This document shows positions 47,892 to 57,191 of a stretch of DNA of 64,000 nt, one piece after another (the stretch's first letter is position 1; the number at the start of each line of letters is the position of its first letter). Under the pieces are notes generated by a model. It made no database searches. It saw only the letters and a list, made by a program, of their open reading frames with translations, and had not been told where the DNA came from. A program made the translations under genes and the position numbers. The stretch comes from Bacilli bacterium (GTDB lineage: Bacteria; Bacillota_I; Bacilli_A; RFN20; CAG-826), in NCBI GenBank assembly GCA_017470115.1, contig JAFUEZ010000003.1:237064-301063 (forward strand), given 5' to 3'.

Positions 47892-49148
47892 ATGATTTAT
47901 AGAGATTTAGTTATTATTGGTGGCGGAAGCGCAGGTTTAGCTGCCGCTGTTAGTGCTTATGATAATGGTGTAAAAAGCATTTTACTTTTAGAAAAAAGTC
48001 CTGAATTAGGTGGTATTTTAAACCAATGTATTCATAATGGATTCGGTTTACATAGATTTAAAGAAGAATTAACTGGTCCAGAATATGCTGCTAGATACAT
48101 TAAAGAATTTAGAGCAAGAAACATTGAAGCAATGAATGAAACTCAAGTTTTGAAACTTCATGAAGATTTAACAGTTGATGTCATGTCTTCTAAACTTGGC
48201 TTAGAAACAATTCAAGCTAAAGCAGTTGTTTTAGCAATGGGTTGTAATGAAAGAACTGGTGGTCAAATTTCAATTCCTGGAGATAGACCAAAAGGTGTAT
48301 ATACTGCTGGTCTTGCCCAAAAACACTTAAATATCGATGGTTATCTTGTTGGTAAACGTGTTTATATTTTAGGAAGTGGCGATATTGGCTTAATTATGGC
48401 AAGACGTATGACACTTGAAGGCGCTAAAGTTTTAGGTGTTTCAGAACTTATGCCATATTCAAATGGTTTGAATAGAAACATTGTTCAATGTTTAAAAGAT
48501 TTTGATATTCCTTTAAGGCTTCATAACACAGTTACAAAAATTATTGGTAAACCAAATTTAACTGCTATTGAAATTAGTGATGTTGATGATAATTTACGTC
48601 CAATTAAGGGAACTGAACAAATTATTGAATGTGATACATTACTTTTAAGTGTTGGATTATATCCAATTAATACAATTTTTACTGAAGGCGCTCATGGCAA
48701 ACTTTACGCTAAAACAAAAGGTGCTTTCGTTGATCAAAATTTAGAGACTTCAATTCCTGGAGTTTTCTCAGCCGGCAACGTTTTACATGTTCATGATTTA
48801 GTCGATTTTGTTTCTATGGAAGGTGAGATTGCTGGTAAAAACGCTGCAAATCTCATATTAAATGGAAGAAAAGACGTTAAAAAAGTTGTTGAAGTTACTG
48901 AATCAAATAATGTTGGATATGTTTTACCAAATATCATTAACGTTACTGAAGCAACCGATTCTGTTGAATTTAGTTTCAGAGTTAGAAAGCCAATGAAACG
49001 TGGTGAAATTATTATTAGGGATGGCGACACAGTTGTTAAATCAATCAAAGCAATGGATTTATTGCCATCAGAAATGAAGAAAGTTACATTAAAGACAAAT
49101 GATTTTGAATCATATAATCATTTGTTCGTAGAAGTTAAGGAGCTTTAG
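47892..49148 (+). CDS. FAD/NAD(P)-dependent oxidoreductase, electron partner of GlpA
   Basis: 418 residues. A two-dinucleotide flavoprotein: FAD site IIGGGSAGLAAAVSAYDNG, a LGGILNQCIHNGFG motif, a second Rossmann loop ILGSGDIGLIMARRM, and a late SAGNVLHVHDLVD. It probably passes electrons from the GlpA subunit to NAD(P) or another acceptor. It starts 2 bp after the GlpA-like stop and ends 2 bp before the DUF1667 gene, so the three are co-translated. Confidence 0.85.
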   Translation: MIYRDLVIIGGGSAGLAAAVSAYDNGVKSILLLEKSPELGGILNQCIHNGFGLHRFKEELTGPEYAARYIKEFRARNIEAMNETQVLKLHEDLTVDVMSSKLGLETIQAKAVVLAMGCNERTGGQISIPGDRPKGVYTAGLAQKHLNIDGYLVGKRVYILGSGDIGLIMARRMTLEGAKVLGVSELMPYSNGLNRNIVQCLKDFDIPLRLHNTVTKIIGKPNLTAIEISDVDDNLRPIKGTEQIIECDTLLLSVGLYPINTIFTEGAHGKLYAKTKGAFVDQNLETSIPGVFSAGNVLHVHDLVDFVSMEGEIAGKNAANLILNGRKDVKKVVEVTESNNVGYVLPNIINVTEATDSVEFSFRVRKPMKRGEIIIRDGDTVVKSIKAMDLLPSEMKKVTLKTNDFESYNHLFVEVKEL

Positions 49149-49150
49149 TT

Positions 49151-49501
49151 ATGGATAGAGAATTTACTTGTATTGTTTGTCCAAAAGGATGCCATATTAC
49201 AGCTCATGAAGATGGCACAATTACTGGATACACATGTTTAAGAGGATTAAATTATGTTAAGCAAGAGCTTGTTGATCCAAGAAGAACTTTAACTTCAACA
49301 GTCAAAGTCGATAATGGTCAATTGAGAGTTTGCCCAGTTAAATCACAAGATACTTTACCAAAAGATAGAGTTTTTGATGTTGTTGCAGAAATCGATAAAA
49401 TGTCGATTAAAGCGCCAGTTCATATTGGTGATGTAGTCATCGAAAATGTTTTAGGGTTAGGCGTTAATATTATCGCCACAAAGAATATTGGGGCAAAGTA
49501 G
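49151..49501 (+). CDS. DUF1667 protein of the glycerol-3-phosphate operon
   Basis: 116 residues. N-terminal Cys cluster CIVCPKGC (C7, C10, C14) with a fourth at C29 (YTCLRGLNY) and the CPVKS motif near 62; the fold probably binds an Fe-S cluster or zinc. DUF1667 genes regularly accompany GlpA-like and NAD(P)/FAD oxidoreductase genes in Firmicutes, suggesting a third subunit. Immediately precedes glpK. Confidence 0.9.
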   Translation: MDREFTCIVCPKGCHITAHEDGTITGYTCLRGLNYVKQELVDPRRTLTSTVKVDNGQLRVCPVKSQDTLPKDRVFDVVAEIDKMSIKAPVHIGDVVIENVLGLGVNIIATKNIGAK

Positions 49502-49510
49502 GTCAGAAAT

Positions 49511-50986
49511 ATGAATAAATATATTTTAACAATCGATCAAGGTACAACTAGCTCAAGAGCGATGCTTTTTGACCATGATGGGAACGTTTTCTTTAAGGCT
49601 CAAGAAGAAGTTGAGTGTTTATTCCCTCACGATGGTTGGGTTGAGCAAAATGCAATTGATTTATGGTTAAGTGTTCTTTCTGTTATTAATGACGTTTTAG
49701 CAAGAACCAATTTAACTTATGACAACATAGATTCAATCGGTATTACAAATCAAAGAGAAACAACTGTTATTTGGGATAGAGCAACTGGTATGCCTGTTCA
49801 TAACGCAATTGTTTGGCAATCAAGACAATCAGCAAAAATTTGTGATGGCTGGAATGAATATAAGGATTTAGTTCATGAAAAAACTGGCTTAATTATCAAT
49901 CCATATTTTAGCGCATCAAAAATTAGATTTATTTTAGATTCAATTCCTGATGGTCAACAAAGAGCCGAAAAGGGCGAACTTATGTTTGGTACTATCGACA
50001 CTTGGCTAATTTATAAATTAAGTGGCGGAAAAGTATTTAGAACCGATATTACAAACGCTTCAAGAACGATGTTGTTTAATTTACATACACTTGATTATGA
50101 TGATGAATTATTAAAACTTTTTAGAATTCCTAGATGCATTCTTCCAGAAGTTTGTCCATCATCTTATTCATTTGCTGAAGCTAGTGTTTTAAAACCAGGA
50201 TTAATGATTACTGGTGTAGCAGGAGATCAACAAGCAGCATTATTTGGACAAAACTGCTTTAATGAAGGGGACTCTAAAAACACATATGGAACTGGTTGTT
50301 TCTTACTTATGAATGTTGGTAAAAAGCCTGTGTTATCGTCAAAAGGTTTAGTTACCACAATCGCATGGCAAATTGGAAAAGAAGTAGTTTATGCTCTTGA
50401 AGGTTCAGTATTTATTGGTGGAGCTTGTATTCAATGGCTTCGTGATGAAATGAGAATGATTAAAAAAGCAAGTGAATCTGAAGCGTATGCAATGAAAGTT
50501 GTAGGTGAGCCAGGAGTTTATGTTGTTCCTGCATTTGTTGGACTTGGTGCCCCTTATTGGGATGATCAATGTAGAGGTGCAGTTTTTGGACTTACAAGAG
50601 CTACAACTAAGGAAGAATTTATTAGAGCAACCTTAAACAGTATTGCTTTACAATCAAAGGATCTTATTAGAGCAATGGAAATTGAATCTAACAAAAAGAT
50701 AAAAGTATTAAAAGTTGATGGTGGTGCAACCGCAAATGACTATTTAATGCAATATCAATCTGATATTATAAGTAGTAAAGTAGTATTACCACACTGTTTA
50801 GAAACAACCTCTCTAGGAGCTGCTTATCTTGCTGGTCTTGAAAGCGGTTATTGGAAAGATTTAGAAGAAGTTAAACACATTCATAGAATTCAAAAAGAAT
50901 TCAATCCAAAGATGAATAAAGCTCTTATAAAAGAGATTGATAGAAAGTGGAAATCAGCAATTAAGGCAACTAGAACTTTTAAGTAA
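49511..50986 (+). CDS. glpK: Glycerol kinase
   Basis: 491 residues, FGGY family. It phosphorylates glycerol to sn-glycerol-3-phosphate with ATP. N-terminal DQGTTSSRAMLFD, then WVEQNAIDLW, SIGITNQRETTV, IVWQSRQSA and the FGGY signatures GAPYWDDQCRGAVFGLTR and DGGATANDYLMQYQSDI. The full-length, intact enzyme ends the operon; with the two dehydrogenase subunits it converts glycerol to DHAP. No GlpF facilitator is in the window. Confidence 0.97.
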   Translation: MNKYILTIDQGTTSSRAMLFDHDGNVFFKAQEEVECLFPHDGWVEQNAIDLWLSVLSVINDVLARTNLTYDNIDSIGITNQRETTVIWDRATGMPVHNAIVWQSRQSAKICDGWNEYKDLVHEKTGLIINPYFSASKIRFILDSIPDGQQRAEKGELMFGTIDTWLIYKLSGGKVFRTDITNASRTMLFNLHTLDYDDELLKLFRIPRCILPEVCPSSYSFAEASVLKPGLMITGVAGDQQAALFGQNCFNEGDSKNTYGTGCFLLMNVGKKPVLSSKGLVTTIAWQIGKEVVYALEGSVFIGGACIQWLRDEMRMIKKASESEAYAMKVVGEPGVYVVPAFVGLGAPYWDDQCRGAVFGLTRATTKEEFIRATLNSIALQSKDLIRAMEIESNKKIKVLKVDGGATANDYLMQYQSDIISSKVVLPHCLETTSLGAAYLAGLESGYWKDLEEVKHIHRIQKEFNPKMNKALIKEIDRKWKSAIKATRTFK

Positions 50987-51059
50987 AACTCACTTTTAAG
51001 AAAAATAGTTGAGTTCTGCAAGGTTTTTGTTAAAAAATGTACAAACAGAAAGGAATTTC

Positions 51060-52193
51060 ATGGCAAATTTAGCGAGATTAAACAAACACGATTTTGAACT
51101 TGTTGTAAAATCAAGTAATGTGTCATTTGATAATGATTTCGATTTTTTGTATGAAGTTTATAACGCTGTTATTGATGGGATTTATGAAGTCATGGAGGCT
51201 TTCCAAAGGAAATATAATCCTGTTAATCACTACATTGTTATTATGTACATTTTGAACGAATACCTTTTTGAAATTGGAATGACAAATAAGGAAGATGTAG
51301 CTCGTGTAAAAGAAAGCGATGACTTCTTTAATTTGTTAAGTTCAATTTGTGCAGACAAATATTTAACTAATGAACAACTCAACTATAGATCTCAATCTTT
51401 TATTAATAAATTTAATCCACCTGTTTCTACACTTGATTTATATTTAAATTTCATTTTGCAGTTTTTAGGAAACAATGCAACGCGAGATAGATATAACAAC
51501 TTAGTAAGGGATATGCTCGTAAAAGCTTTCCAAATGTCAAAGTGTATTTTGTCGTTAATAATCGATGGTTTTGAGACTGAGGGTTATTCAACTTGGAGAA
51601 CTTTGCACGAAAATGAATGCATTTTGATCACTCTTATAAATAATGGAAAAGAGTGTTTTGATGAATATTTTAAACACATAAGATATGCGTTTGCTTATCG
51701 TGGAGAGATTCCTTCAAAAGAAGAAACAGATAAAGTTTTTGCTGATATCAAAAATGAAATGAAAGAGCATGGTTTGAAGAGTAAAGACATGAAGAAATTT
51801 ATTGAATATGGATATCTTTATAAAGTTAAGAATCTTGATCAACTTGAAAATTTCAAACTTAACTTTAGAGATGGTGTTGAAAACGCTGCAGGGCTAAAAG
51901 AGTATTCAAAAACTTACGAATATGCTAGTGAAATTGCTCACTCATCACCATTATTGCTTTATTCAAAAAAGACATATTATTTTGGACAAACTATCATTAA
52001 TTTATACGAATCGTTCTTTAGATTAGAGCGAATATTCAGTATGTATTATAAGTCAACTGTACCTGATGAATTGTTCAGAAAATATGAAGATTTAAAGAAA
52101 CTTTACTTAACTCAATTACATTCAATTTATCGAATTTATAAACGCAATTTCCCTGCAAAAGTCGAACAAAAATTCGAAAGAGAGGAAAATTAA
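51060..52193 (+). CDS. DUF5677-like protein, unknown function
   Basis: 377 residues from ATG 51060 (AGAAAGGA 8 nt upstream; the TTG at 51009 is unlikely). All-helical and soluble. The middle STWRTLHENECILITLINNG resembles the conserved core of DUF5677 (WRxLxE). Family function is unknown; some members sit in accessory islands. A TGCAAGGTTTTT-type dispersed motif lies 32 nt upstream of the start. Confidence 0.7.
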   Translation: MANLARLNKHDFELVVKSSNVSFDNDFDFLYEVYNAVIDGIYEVMEAFQRKYNPVNHYIVIMYILNEYLFEIGMTNKEDVARVKESDDFFNLLSSICADKYLTNEQLNYRSQSFINKFNPPVSTLDLYLNFILQFLGNNATRDRYNNLVRDMLVKAFQMSKCILSLIIDGFETEGYSTWRTLHENECILITLINNGKECFDEYFKHIRYAFAYRGEIPSKEETDKVFADIKNEMKEHGLKSKDMKKFIEYGYLYKVKNLDQLENFKLNFRDGVENAAGLKEYSKTYEYASEIAHSSPLLLYSKKTYYFGQTIINLYESFFRLERIFSMYYKSTVPDELFRKYEDLKKLYLTQLHSIYRIYKRNFPAKVEQKFEREEN

Positions 52194-52196
52194 CCA

Positions 52197-52226
52197 AAAA
52201 GATGTGACCGAAGTCACACCTTTTTA
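52197..52226. terminator. Bidirectional terminator between convergent genes
   Basis: AAAAAGATGTGACC-GAA-GTCACACCTTTTT, with A/T runs on both sides. Confidence 0.8.
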
Positions 52227-53885
52227 TTCTGAATCTCTATAACAATTTCCACCAATAAATTCTTTTAAAAGCGAAGTACAAGGGATCCGTTTTTCTTCAA
52301 TTGGTTTGAAGTATTTAATCATATTTATAAGTCTAAATGCATCAGTGTAATATGGGCTATCATTTGAAATCTTTTTAAGAAGTGGAAGAGCATATTTAGC
52401 AAAGACATTAAGCTCATAATTTAAGAAACTGTCAAAGACATAATTTGCATCTTCTTGAGTTTTATAAATCCACTTAAACTCACCACGTCTGACACTAGGC
52501 CACATTTTTAATGTTTCTTCTGCACTTGTTCCCCTATATTGATTATCACGAACAATTCTTCTAAGTAATCTAATATCAGTGATGGAAATTGGATTTTCAT
52601 CATCGATGTTAATTTGAGCTTGAGGAGAAATGTAAATCTTAAATTTCAAATATTTAGGAATAGAAGAAGTCATTCTTTCGTTTAATGCATGAATGCCTTC
52701 AACAATAATAAGGTCATTATCGCCAATTTTGACTTTTCTTGAAAAATCTCTAGAGTTCGTTTTGAAATTGTATGTTGGAAGTTTAACCTCATCACCATTT
52801 AGAAGTGATAAAACATTTTCATTAAATAATTCTACATTTAATGCATCGATTGATTCAAAATCATATGATCCATCTTCATCTTTAGGGACGTCTTCTCTAT
52901 TTTTATAATAATCATCAAGTGAAATACGAATTGGATTCAATCCACGACTTTTCAGTTCGACTGTTAATCTATCAGCAAATGTTGTTTTTCCGCTGCTTGA
53001 AGGACCAGCAATACAAATAACACGAATGTTATCGATTTGTTGAGAGATTTTTTCACCAAGTTCACAAAGCATTCTGTTGTGTTTGTCTTCACAAATATTG
53101 ATGAGTTCAACTTGAGATAATTCACTCTTTTTAATTTTCTTATTAATAGAAGAAATATAGTTCAAACCAACGAGTTGACCCCATTTTTGTGAATTGATTA
53201 ATGAATCTGAGAAGTTTGGTTCATCATTAAATTCAGGAATTTCACCATTTGTTTCGCTACGTGGATATTGAATGAGTAATCCTGGAGCGTAGAAAAGAAG
53301 TTTGAAGTTTTTTAAATAACCAGTTGATGGAACCATTTTTCCATACATGTAGTTGTAATATCCGTTGCAGTTATAGAAGTGAACAGTTTTTTCAGGTCTA
53401 TATTCTAAAATTGCTGCCTTATCAGCTAAATTAAAATCTTCATAAATCTTTTTTGCTTCTTCGTTTGTTTTGATTAATCTAAGGAAAGGATAATCGGCTT
53501 TAACGATTTCATGCATCTTTTCTTCGATTTGTTTAACAAGTTTTGGTGTTAAATATAATTCTTTGTTACTTCCTTTGTGAATGAGTTGAGCATAAATCGT
53601 TCTTGAAACACTATATGTCATTCTGAATTTGATGCCAGGAATGACTAAGTGAGAAGCCATAGTAAAAATAAAACGCAAACTACGTTCATAAATGCCCATT
53701 GCATCATGGTCTTTAAGTGTTAAGAATTCAACATTAGCATCATAATAAACATCGTAATCAAGCTCACGAAGTTGGCCGTTGACAAGAGCACATATATAAT
53801 CTTTATTTCCGTTAGTTAAATCTAAAAGCTTAACTTTCTTTTCAAAAGTATCACTTTTATTTTCATAAGTGATAGTAAATGCCAT
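52224..53885 (-). CDS. Uridine-kinase-like nucleoside kinase with N-terminal SAD-type domain
   Basis: 553 residues. The C-terminal half is a PRK/uridine kinase P-loop NTPase: GPSSSGKTT near 292-300, ISLDDYYKNREDVPKDEDGS, FESIDALNVELF, PTYNFKTNSR and IVEGIHALN. The N-terminal half (about 60-230) resembles the second additional domain of threonyl-tRNA synthetase, the arrangement of the long kinase form known from Thermotoga and many Firmicutes. The substrate is uncertain (uridine/cytidine or another nucleoside). AAAAGGA precedes the ATG. Confidence 0.87.
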   Translation of the reverse strand: MAFTITYENKSDTFEKKVKLLDLTNGNKDYICALVNGQLRELDYDVYYDANVEFLTLKDHDAMGIYERSLRFIFTMASHLVIPGIKFRMTYSVSRTIYAQLIHKGSNKELYLTPKLVKQIEEKMHEIVKADYPFLRLIKTNEEAKKIYEDFNLADKAAILEYRPEKTVHFYNCNGYYNYMYGKMVPSTGYLKNFKLLFYAPGLLIQYPRSETNGEIPEFNDEPNFSDSLINSQKWGQLVGLNYISSINKKIKKSELSQVELINICEDKHNRMLCELGEKISQQIDNIRVICIAGPSSSGKTTFADRLTVELKSRGLNPIRISLDDYYKNREDVPKDEDGSYDFESIDALNVELFNENVLSLLNGDEVKLPTYNFKTNSRDFSRKVKIGDNDLIIVEGIHALNERMTSSIPKYLKFKIYISPQAQINIDDENPISITDIRLLRRIVRDNQYRGTSAEETLKMWPSVRRGEFKWIYKTQEDANYVFDSFLNYELNVFAKYALPLLKKISNDSPYYTDAFRLINMIKYFKPIEEKRIPCTSLLKEFIGGNCYRDSE

Positions 53886-54080
53886 AATCTTTATGTCCTT
53901 TTATATACAAATTATACAATATATTGGTTAATGAGATAAACCAATTTACGTAACACGCTTTAATATTAAAAATCAAAATTATGAGAATTTCAAGTGAAAA
54001 TTTATTGATTTTATATGGTTTTTGCAGTGTTTTTCATTAAAATCCATAAAATTCAATAATTTAATATCATTAATAAGTTT

Positions 54081-54113
54081 CTTTATTTAAATATTAAATA
54101 AAGATGTTATAAT
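54081..54113 (+). promoter_or_regulatory. Promoter with 23-bp dyad, mscS-ATP synthase operon
   Basis: CTTTATTTAA - ATA - TTAAATAAAG (54081-54103) is a perfect 10-bp inverted repeat covering the -35 position of TATAAT (54108-54113). The -10 ends 6 nt before ATG 54120, so the mRNA may be leaderless. Confidence 0.55.
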
Positions 54114-54119
54114 ATTTCT

Positions 54120-55049
54120 ATGAAAATTTTGAGTTTTGATTGGAGCAATTTTTGGGGAAGCATAGGTGATGCTTTCGTAGCTGGATGGGAACACTTTATA
54201 GAATTTTGGTTTTCATCTGAAAGCGGTGCAACTCCTTATGTTGTCACATTTTCAATTGGTTTAATATTTTTGGCTGTTTCTTATTTGATAGCAAAATTAG
54301 TTTTGTTGATTATCAAAAAGGCATTAAAGCTCGATACTGATTTTGTCAAAGAGAAAACTATAAAGAGATTTTTCTTTAATACATTAAAAGCAATAATTTA
54401 TATTCTTATTGTTTTAGTATTTTTAGTAATCCTCAAAGTTGATTTAACAGGCTTATCAACTATTATATCAAGTGCAATTTTAGCGATTGGTATCGCACTT
54501 CAAGATATCGTTGGTAATTTTGCTAGTGGTGTCATTATCGTTAATACAAAATTATTTGTAATTGGTGAATATATTGATGTTGGTGGCCTTTGTGAAGGTA
54601 CTGTTGAAGATGTTACTTTCTTAAATACCCATTTAAAGACAGTCGATGGCCAACAAGTTACAGTTCCAAATAAAACTATTACAAATTCAGTAATTAAAAA
54701 TTACTCAAGAAATGCTGTTAGAAGAATTAATGTAAATCTTGGAGTTGATTACAACACAGATATTGAACTTGCGAAGAAAGTTTTAATTGAACTTTGTAAA
54801 AACGATAAGAGAATTATGCAAGATCCAGCCCCTCAAGCAGTTTTAACAGCATTTAATGAATATAGTTTGAATTTATCGATAAGATGTTATGTTCCTACAA
54901 CAGTTTATTGGACTGTTTTATTTGATTTAAATGAGAAAATTCTCTATGCATTTAGAGAAAACAATATTTCAATTGCCTTCCCACGTGTTGCTTTATCGTC
55001 ACCTAGTGGTGAAGCGGTTTTACTAGAGAAAAAGGAAAGTAAGCGATGA
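54120..55049 (+). CDS. mscS: MscS-type mechanosensitive channel
   Basis: 309 residues. N-terminal helices, then the MscS pore helix region (STIISSAILAIGIALQDIVGNFASG), the beta domain (IGEYIDVGG, GTVEDVTFLNTHLKTVDGQ) and PNKTITNSVIKNYSR. It opens on membrane tension to release solutes. The stop TGA overlaps the next ATG by 4 bp, so it is translated with the first gene of the ATP synthase cluster. It has a leaderless-type promoter and no Shine-Dalgarno site. Confidence 0.95.
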   Translation: MKILSFDWSNFWGSIGDAFVAGWEHFIEFWFSSESGATPYVVTFSIGLIFLAVSYLIAKLVLLIIKKALKLDTDFVKEKTIKRFFFNTLKAIIYILIVLVFLVILKVDLTGLSTIISSAILAIGIALQDIVGNFASGVIIVNTKLFVIGEYIDVGGLCEGTVEDVTFLNTHLKTVDGQQVTVPNKTITNSVIKNYSRNAVRRINVNLGVDYNTDIELAKKVLIELCKNDKRIMQDPAPQAVLTAFNEYSLNLSIRCYVPTTVYWTVLFDLNEKILYAFRENNISIAFPRVALSSPSGEAVLLEKKESKR

Positions 55050-55468
55050 GTAAATTTTTTAATAATGATAAATCGTTGATATTAACTTATTTAGGTATTT
55101 CATTAATTTTTATAGGAGGGAGTTGTTTCTCTCTTTTTGCAAATACAGAATTTAATTATTATCCAATTGTTATAGCGGCAATCTCTTTTGTTTTTGGTTT
55201 AGCTTATTTGCTTTTTATGCTTAAAGCGGCAAACATTCAAATTAATGAGCAAAATAAGAAACAACCATCAGTTGCATCACTAATGATTATGAATTTTTTA
55301 AGATTCTTTATTGTAATTTTATCGATTGGATCTTCAGTTTTATTCATTTATTTTGGGCCAAGAACTGGAGAATTACCAAAGTGGGTTTTCTTACTTGTTT
55401 TAATTAATGGATTACCTTTAATGATCGATACAATTCTATTTTATATGAGGAGTAAATTCAGTGAATAA
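55046..55468 (+). CDS. AtpI-like membrane protein of the ATP synthase operon
   Basis: 140 residues with four hydrophobic helices (near 12-32, 38-60, 80-104, 112-133). Position directly before atpB is that of AtpI, which assists c-ring assembly; sequence similarity is too low to call it from residues. It overlaps mscS by 4 bp and atpB by 8 bp, so translation is coupled on both sides. Confidence 0.6.
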   Translation: MSKFFNNDKSLILTYLGISLIFIGGSCFSLFANTEFNYYPIVIAAISFVFGLAYLLFMLKAANIQINEQNKKQPSVASLMIMNFLRFFIVILSIGSSVLFIYFGPRTGELPKWVFLLVLINGLPLMIDTILFYMRSKFSE

Positions 55469-56294
55469 TGTCGTTCTAGACAGCATATTTGATGGATTCT
55501 TATCATTTGATTTTGATGATTGGTTTGTTCCAGAAATCATTTCATCTTTGATTGTAATTTTAATCATTATTATTCTTTCATTTGTAATTTATTTTAAATT
55601 CAAAGGGGCATCAGAAAATCCTTTAGAAGAACAAAAAGGTTTTAAACTTGTGATTTCAATGGCTGTTGAAAAAGTTGAAAACTTTGTTGTTGAAATAATG
55701 GGTGAAAATAATCGTGGTTTTGCTGGTGTAGCCTGTGGATTAGCTATATATGTGTTTTTAGCATTTATTTTTGGTCTTACAGGTTTAGCTTCTCCAATGT
55801 CCTATTTAGGAGTTTGCTTATCGCTTGGTTTTACAACTTTAATTTTTATCCACGTGACAGCAATAAGATATCAAAGATGGAGATATTTTAAACGTTACGT
55901 TGAACCTATTTTTATCTTTTTGCCTGTAAATATTATTACAACATTTACCCCAGGATTATCGCTTGCACTCCGTTTATTTGGAAACGCAATTGGTGGTTTT
56001 TGTATCATGGGTATCGTATATTTTTCGCTTGAAAATCTTTCAAACTTCATATTTGGAAGTATTTTTATGGGCAATTATTGGGCAAACTCACTTGGGGTTA
56101 CAGTGAGTGGAGCAGAGGGACCTGCAGGTATTTTCTTAGCTCCTGTAATAACTCCTATTTTACATTTTTACTTTGATTTATTTTCTGGATTCATCCAAAC
56201 ATTTGTTTATTTAATGCTTACATTAATTCAAATTCTTCAAGAAATTCCTGAAGAACCTGAATTGGTTATAGAAAAGGTATCACAAAATTCATAG
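55461..56294 (+). CDS. atpB: F0 ATP synthase subunit a
   Basis: 277 residues from GTG 55461 (GAGGAG 9 nt upstream; overlaps the AtpI-like end by 8 bp). Five to six membrane helices. The essential arginine R171 lies in LSLALRLFGNAIGG. The C-terminal helix is preceded by ITPILHFYFDLFSGFIQTFV, with the conserved polar residues of the proton/sodium half-channel. It forms the stator channel against the c-ring. Confidence 0.95.
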   Translation: MNNVVLDSIFDGFLSFDFDDWFVPEIISSLIVILIIIILSFVIYFKFKGASENPLEEQKGFKLVISMAVEKVENFVVEIMGENNRGFAGVACGLAIYVFLAFIFGLTGLASPMSYLGVCLSLGFTTLIFIHVTAIRYQRWRYFKRYVEPIFIFLPVNIITTFTPGLSLALRLFGNAIGGFCIMGIVYFSLENLSNFIFGSIFMGNYWANSLGVTVSGAEGPAGIFLAPVITPILHFYFDLFSGFIQTFVYLMLTLIQILQEIPEEPELVIEKVSQNS

Positions 56295-56307
56295 AGGAGG
56301 TATACGT

Positions 56308-56571
56308 ATGGAATTACTTACAAATCTTGTGAACGTTTTGGTCAATGATCCAACCGGTATGGCTTATATCGGTATTGGTTTAATGGCTATTGCACTTGGT
56401 GCTTCTGGTGCTATGGAAGGTGCAATTTGTATGAAGACCGTTGAAAGTATGGCAAGAAATCCTGAAATGTATTCTAAATTAAGAACTGCAATGATCATTG
56501 GATGTGCTTTAACTGAAACAACGGCTATTTACGGATTAGTTGTTGCTATTTTACTTATCTTCGTTGGTTAA
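56308..56571 (+). CDS. atpE: F0 ATP synthase subunit c, two-carboxylate type
   Basis: 87 residues, two helices joined by the ARNPE loop. Ion-binding carboxylate E70 in ALTETTAIYG; on helix 1 E37 replaces the Gln of Na+ enzymes (Ilyobacter Q32) in GAMEGAICMKTVES. T71 and Y75 also match the Na+ signature. A two-glutamate site is known from the Na+-driven Fusobacterium nucleatum c-ring. An AGAGGAGG site is present. It builds the rotor ring; the ion is probably Na+ (inference). Confidence 0.95.
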   Translation: MELLTNLVNVLVNDPTGMAYIGIGLMAIALGASGAMEGAICMKTVESMARNPEMYSKLRTAMIIGCALTETTAIYGLVVAILLIFVG

Positions 56572-56577
56572 TGGATT

Positions 56578-57189
56578 ATGAAAACTAAAAATAGAAATAA
56601 GAAATTATTTTTATTAAGTTTAGTTTCATTATTCGTGTTAACTTCTTGCGACACTGATAAGTTTGGAGATGATCTCGCATCGACTATTGAATCTAAATTG
56701 ATCCCAAATCTATGGGCGTTTTTGGTTCAATTCATCGCTTTGCTTGTAATGCTCTTTATCGTTGTTAAGTTTGCTTATAAACCTGTTTCAAAATATTTAA
56801 AAGCTAGACGTGAAACTTTGAAAAACGAAGTTGACGATACTTTTAAGAAAAATGAAGAGGCTAAAGTAAATCTTGAAAAATCTGAAGCTCAACTTGCTGA
56901 TACACGTCGACAAGCAGACGTCATTTTAAACGAGGCTACTTTAGAAGCAAATAAAACACGTAATGAAATACTTGAGCAAGCAAATCAAGAAGCTTTAGAA
57001 ACAAGGAACAAAGCTCTTGATGATATCGAAAGAGCAAAAGCAAAAGCTACTCGAGAAGTTAGAAATGAGATTGTTGATGTTGCTCTTGACGCAACAGGAA
57101 AACTTTTAGAGCGTGAAGTTAATACAAAAGACAATACGAAAATAGTTGATGATTTTATTAAAGGTTTAGAGGAAGAATCGGATAAGTAA
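56578..57189 (+). CDS. atpF: F0 ATP synthase subunit b, lipoprotein form
   Basis: 203 residues. N-terminal signal ending in lipobox FVLTSC with C24, then a second membrane helix (about 43-66) and a long charged coiled coil (about 70-185) typical of subunit b. The extra N-terminal lipidated segment is known from mycoplasmas. It anchors the peripheral stalk to F0. It begins 6 bp after atpE without a good Shine-Dalgarno site. Confidence 0.93.
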   Translation: MKTKNRNKKLFLLSLVSLFVLTSCDTDKFGDDLASTIESKLIPNLWAFLVQFIALLVMLFIVVKFAYKPVSKYLKARRETLKNEVDDTFKKNEEAKVNLEKSEAQLADTRRQADVILNEATLEANKTRNEILEQANQEALETRNKALDDIERAKAKATREVRNEIVDVALDATGKLLEREVNTKDNTKIVDDFIKGLEEESDK

Positions 57190-57191
57190 TA

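Noticed and set aside
54120-55049. Mollicute genetic code with UGA as tryptophan
   Set aside because: mscS ends in TGA exactly where a 4-bp overlap with the next gene is expected, and Trp is encoded by TGG throughout.
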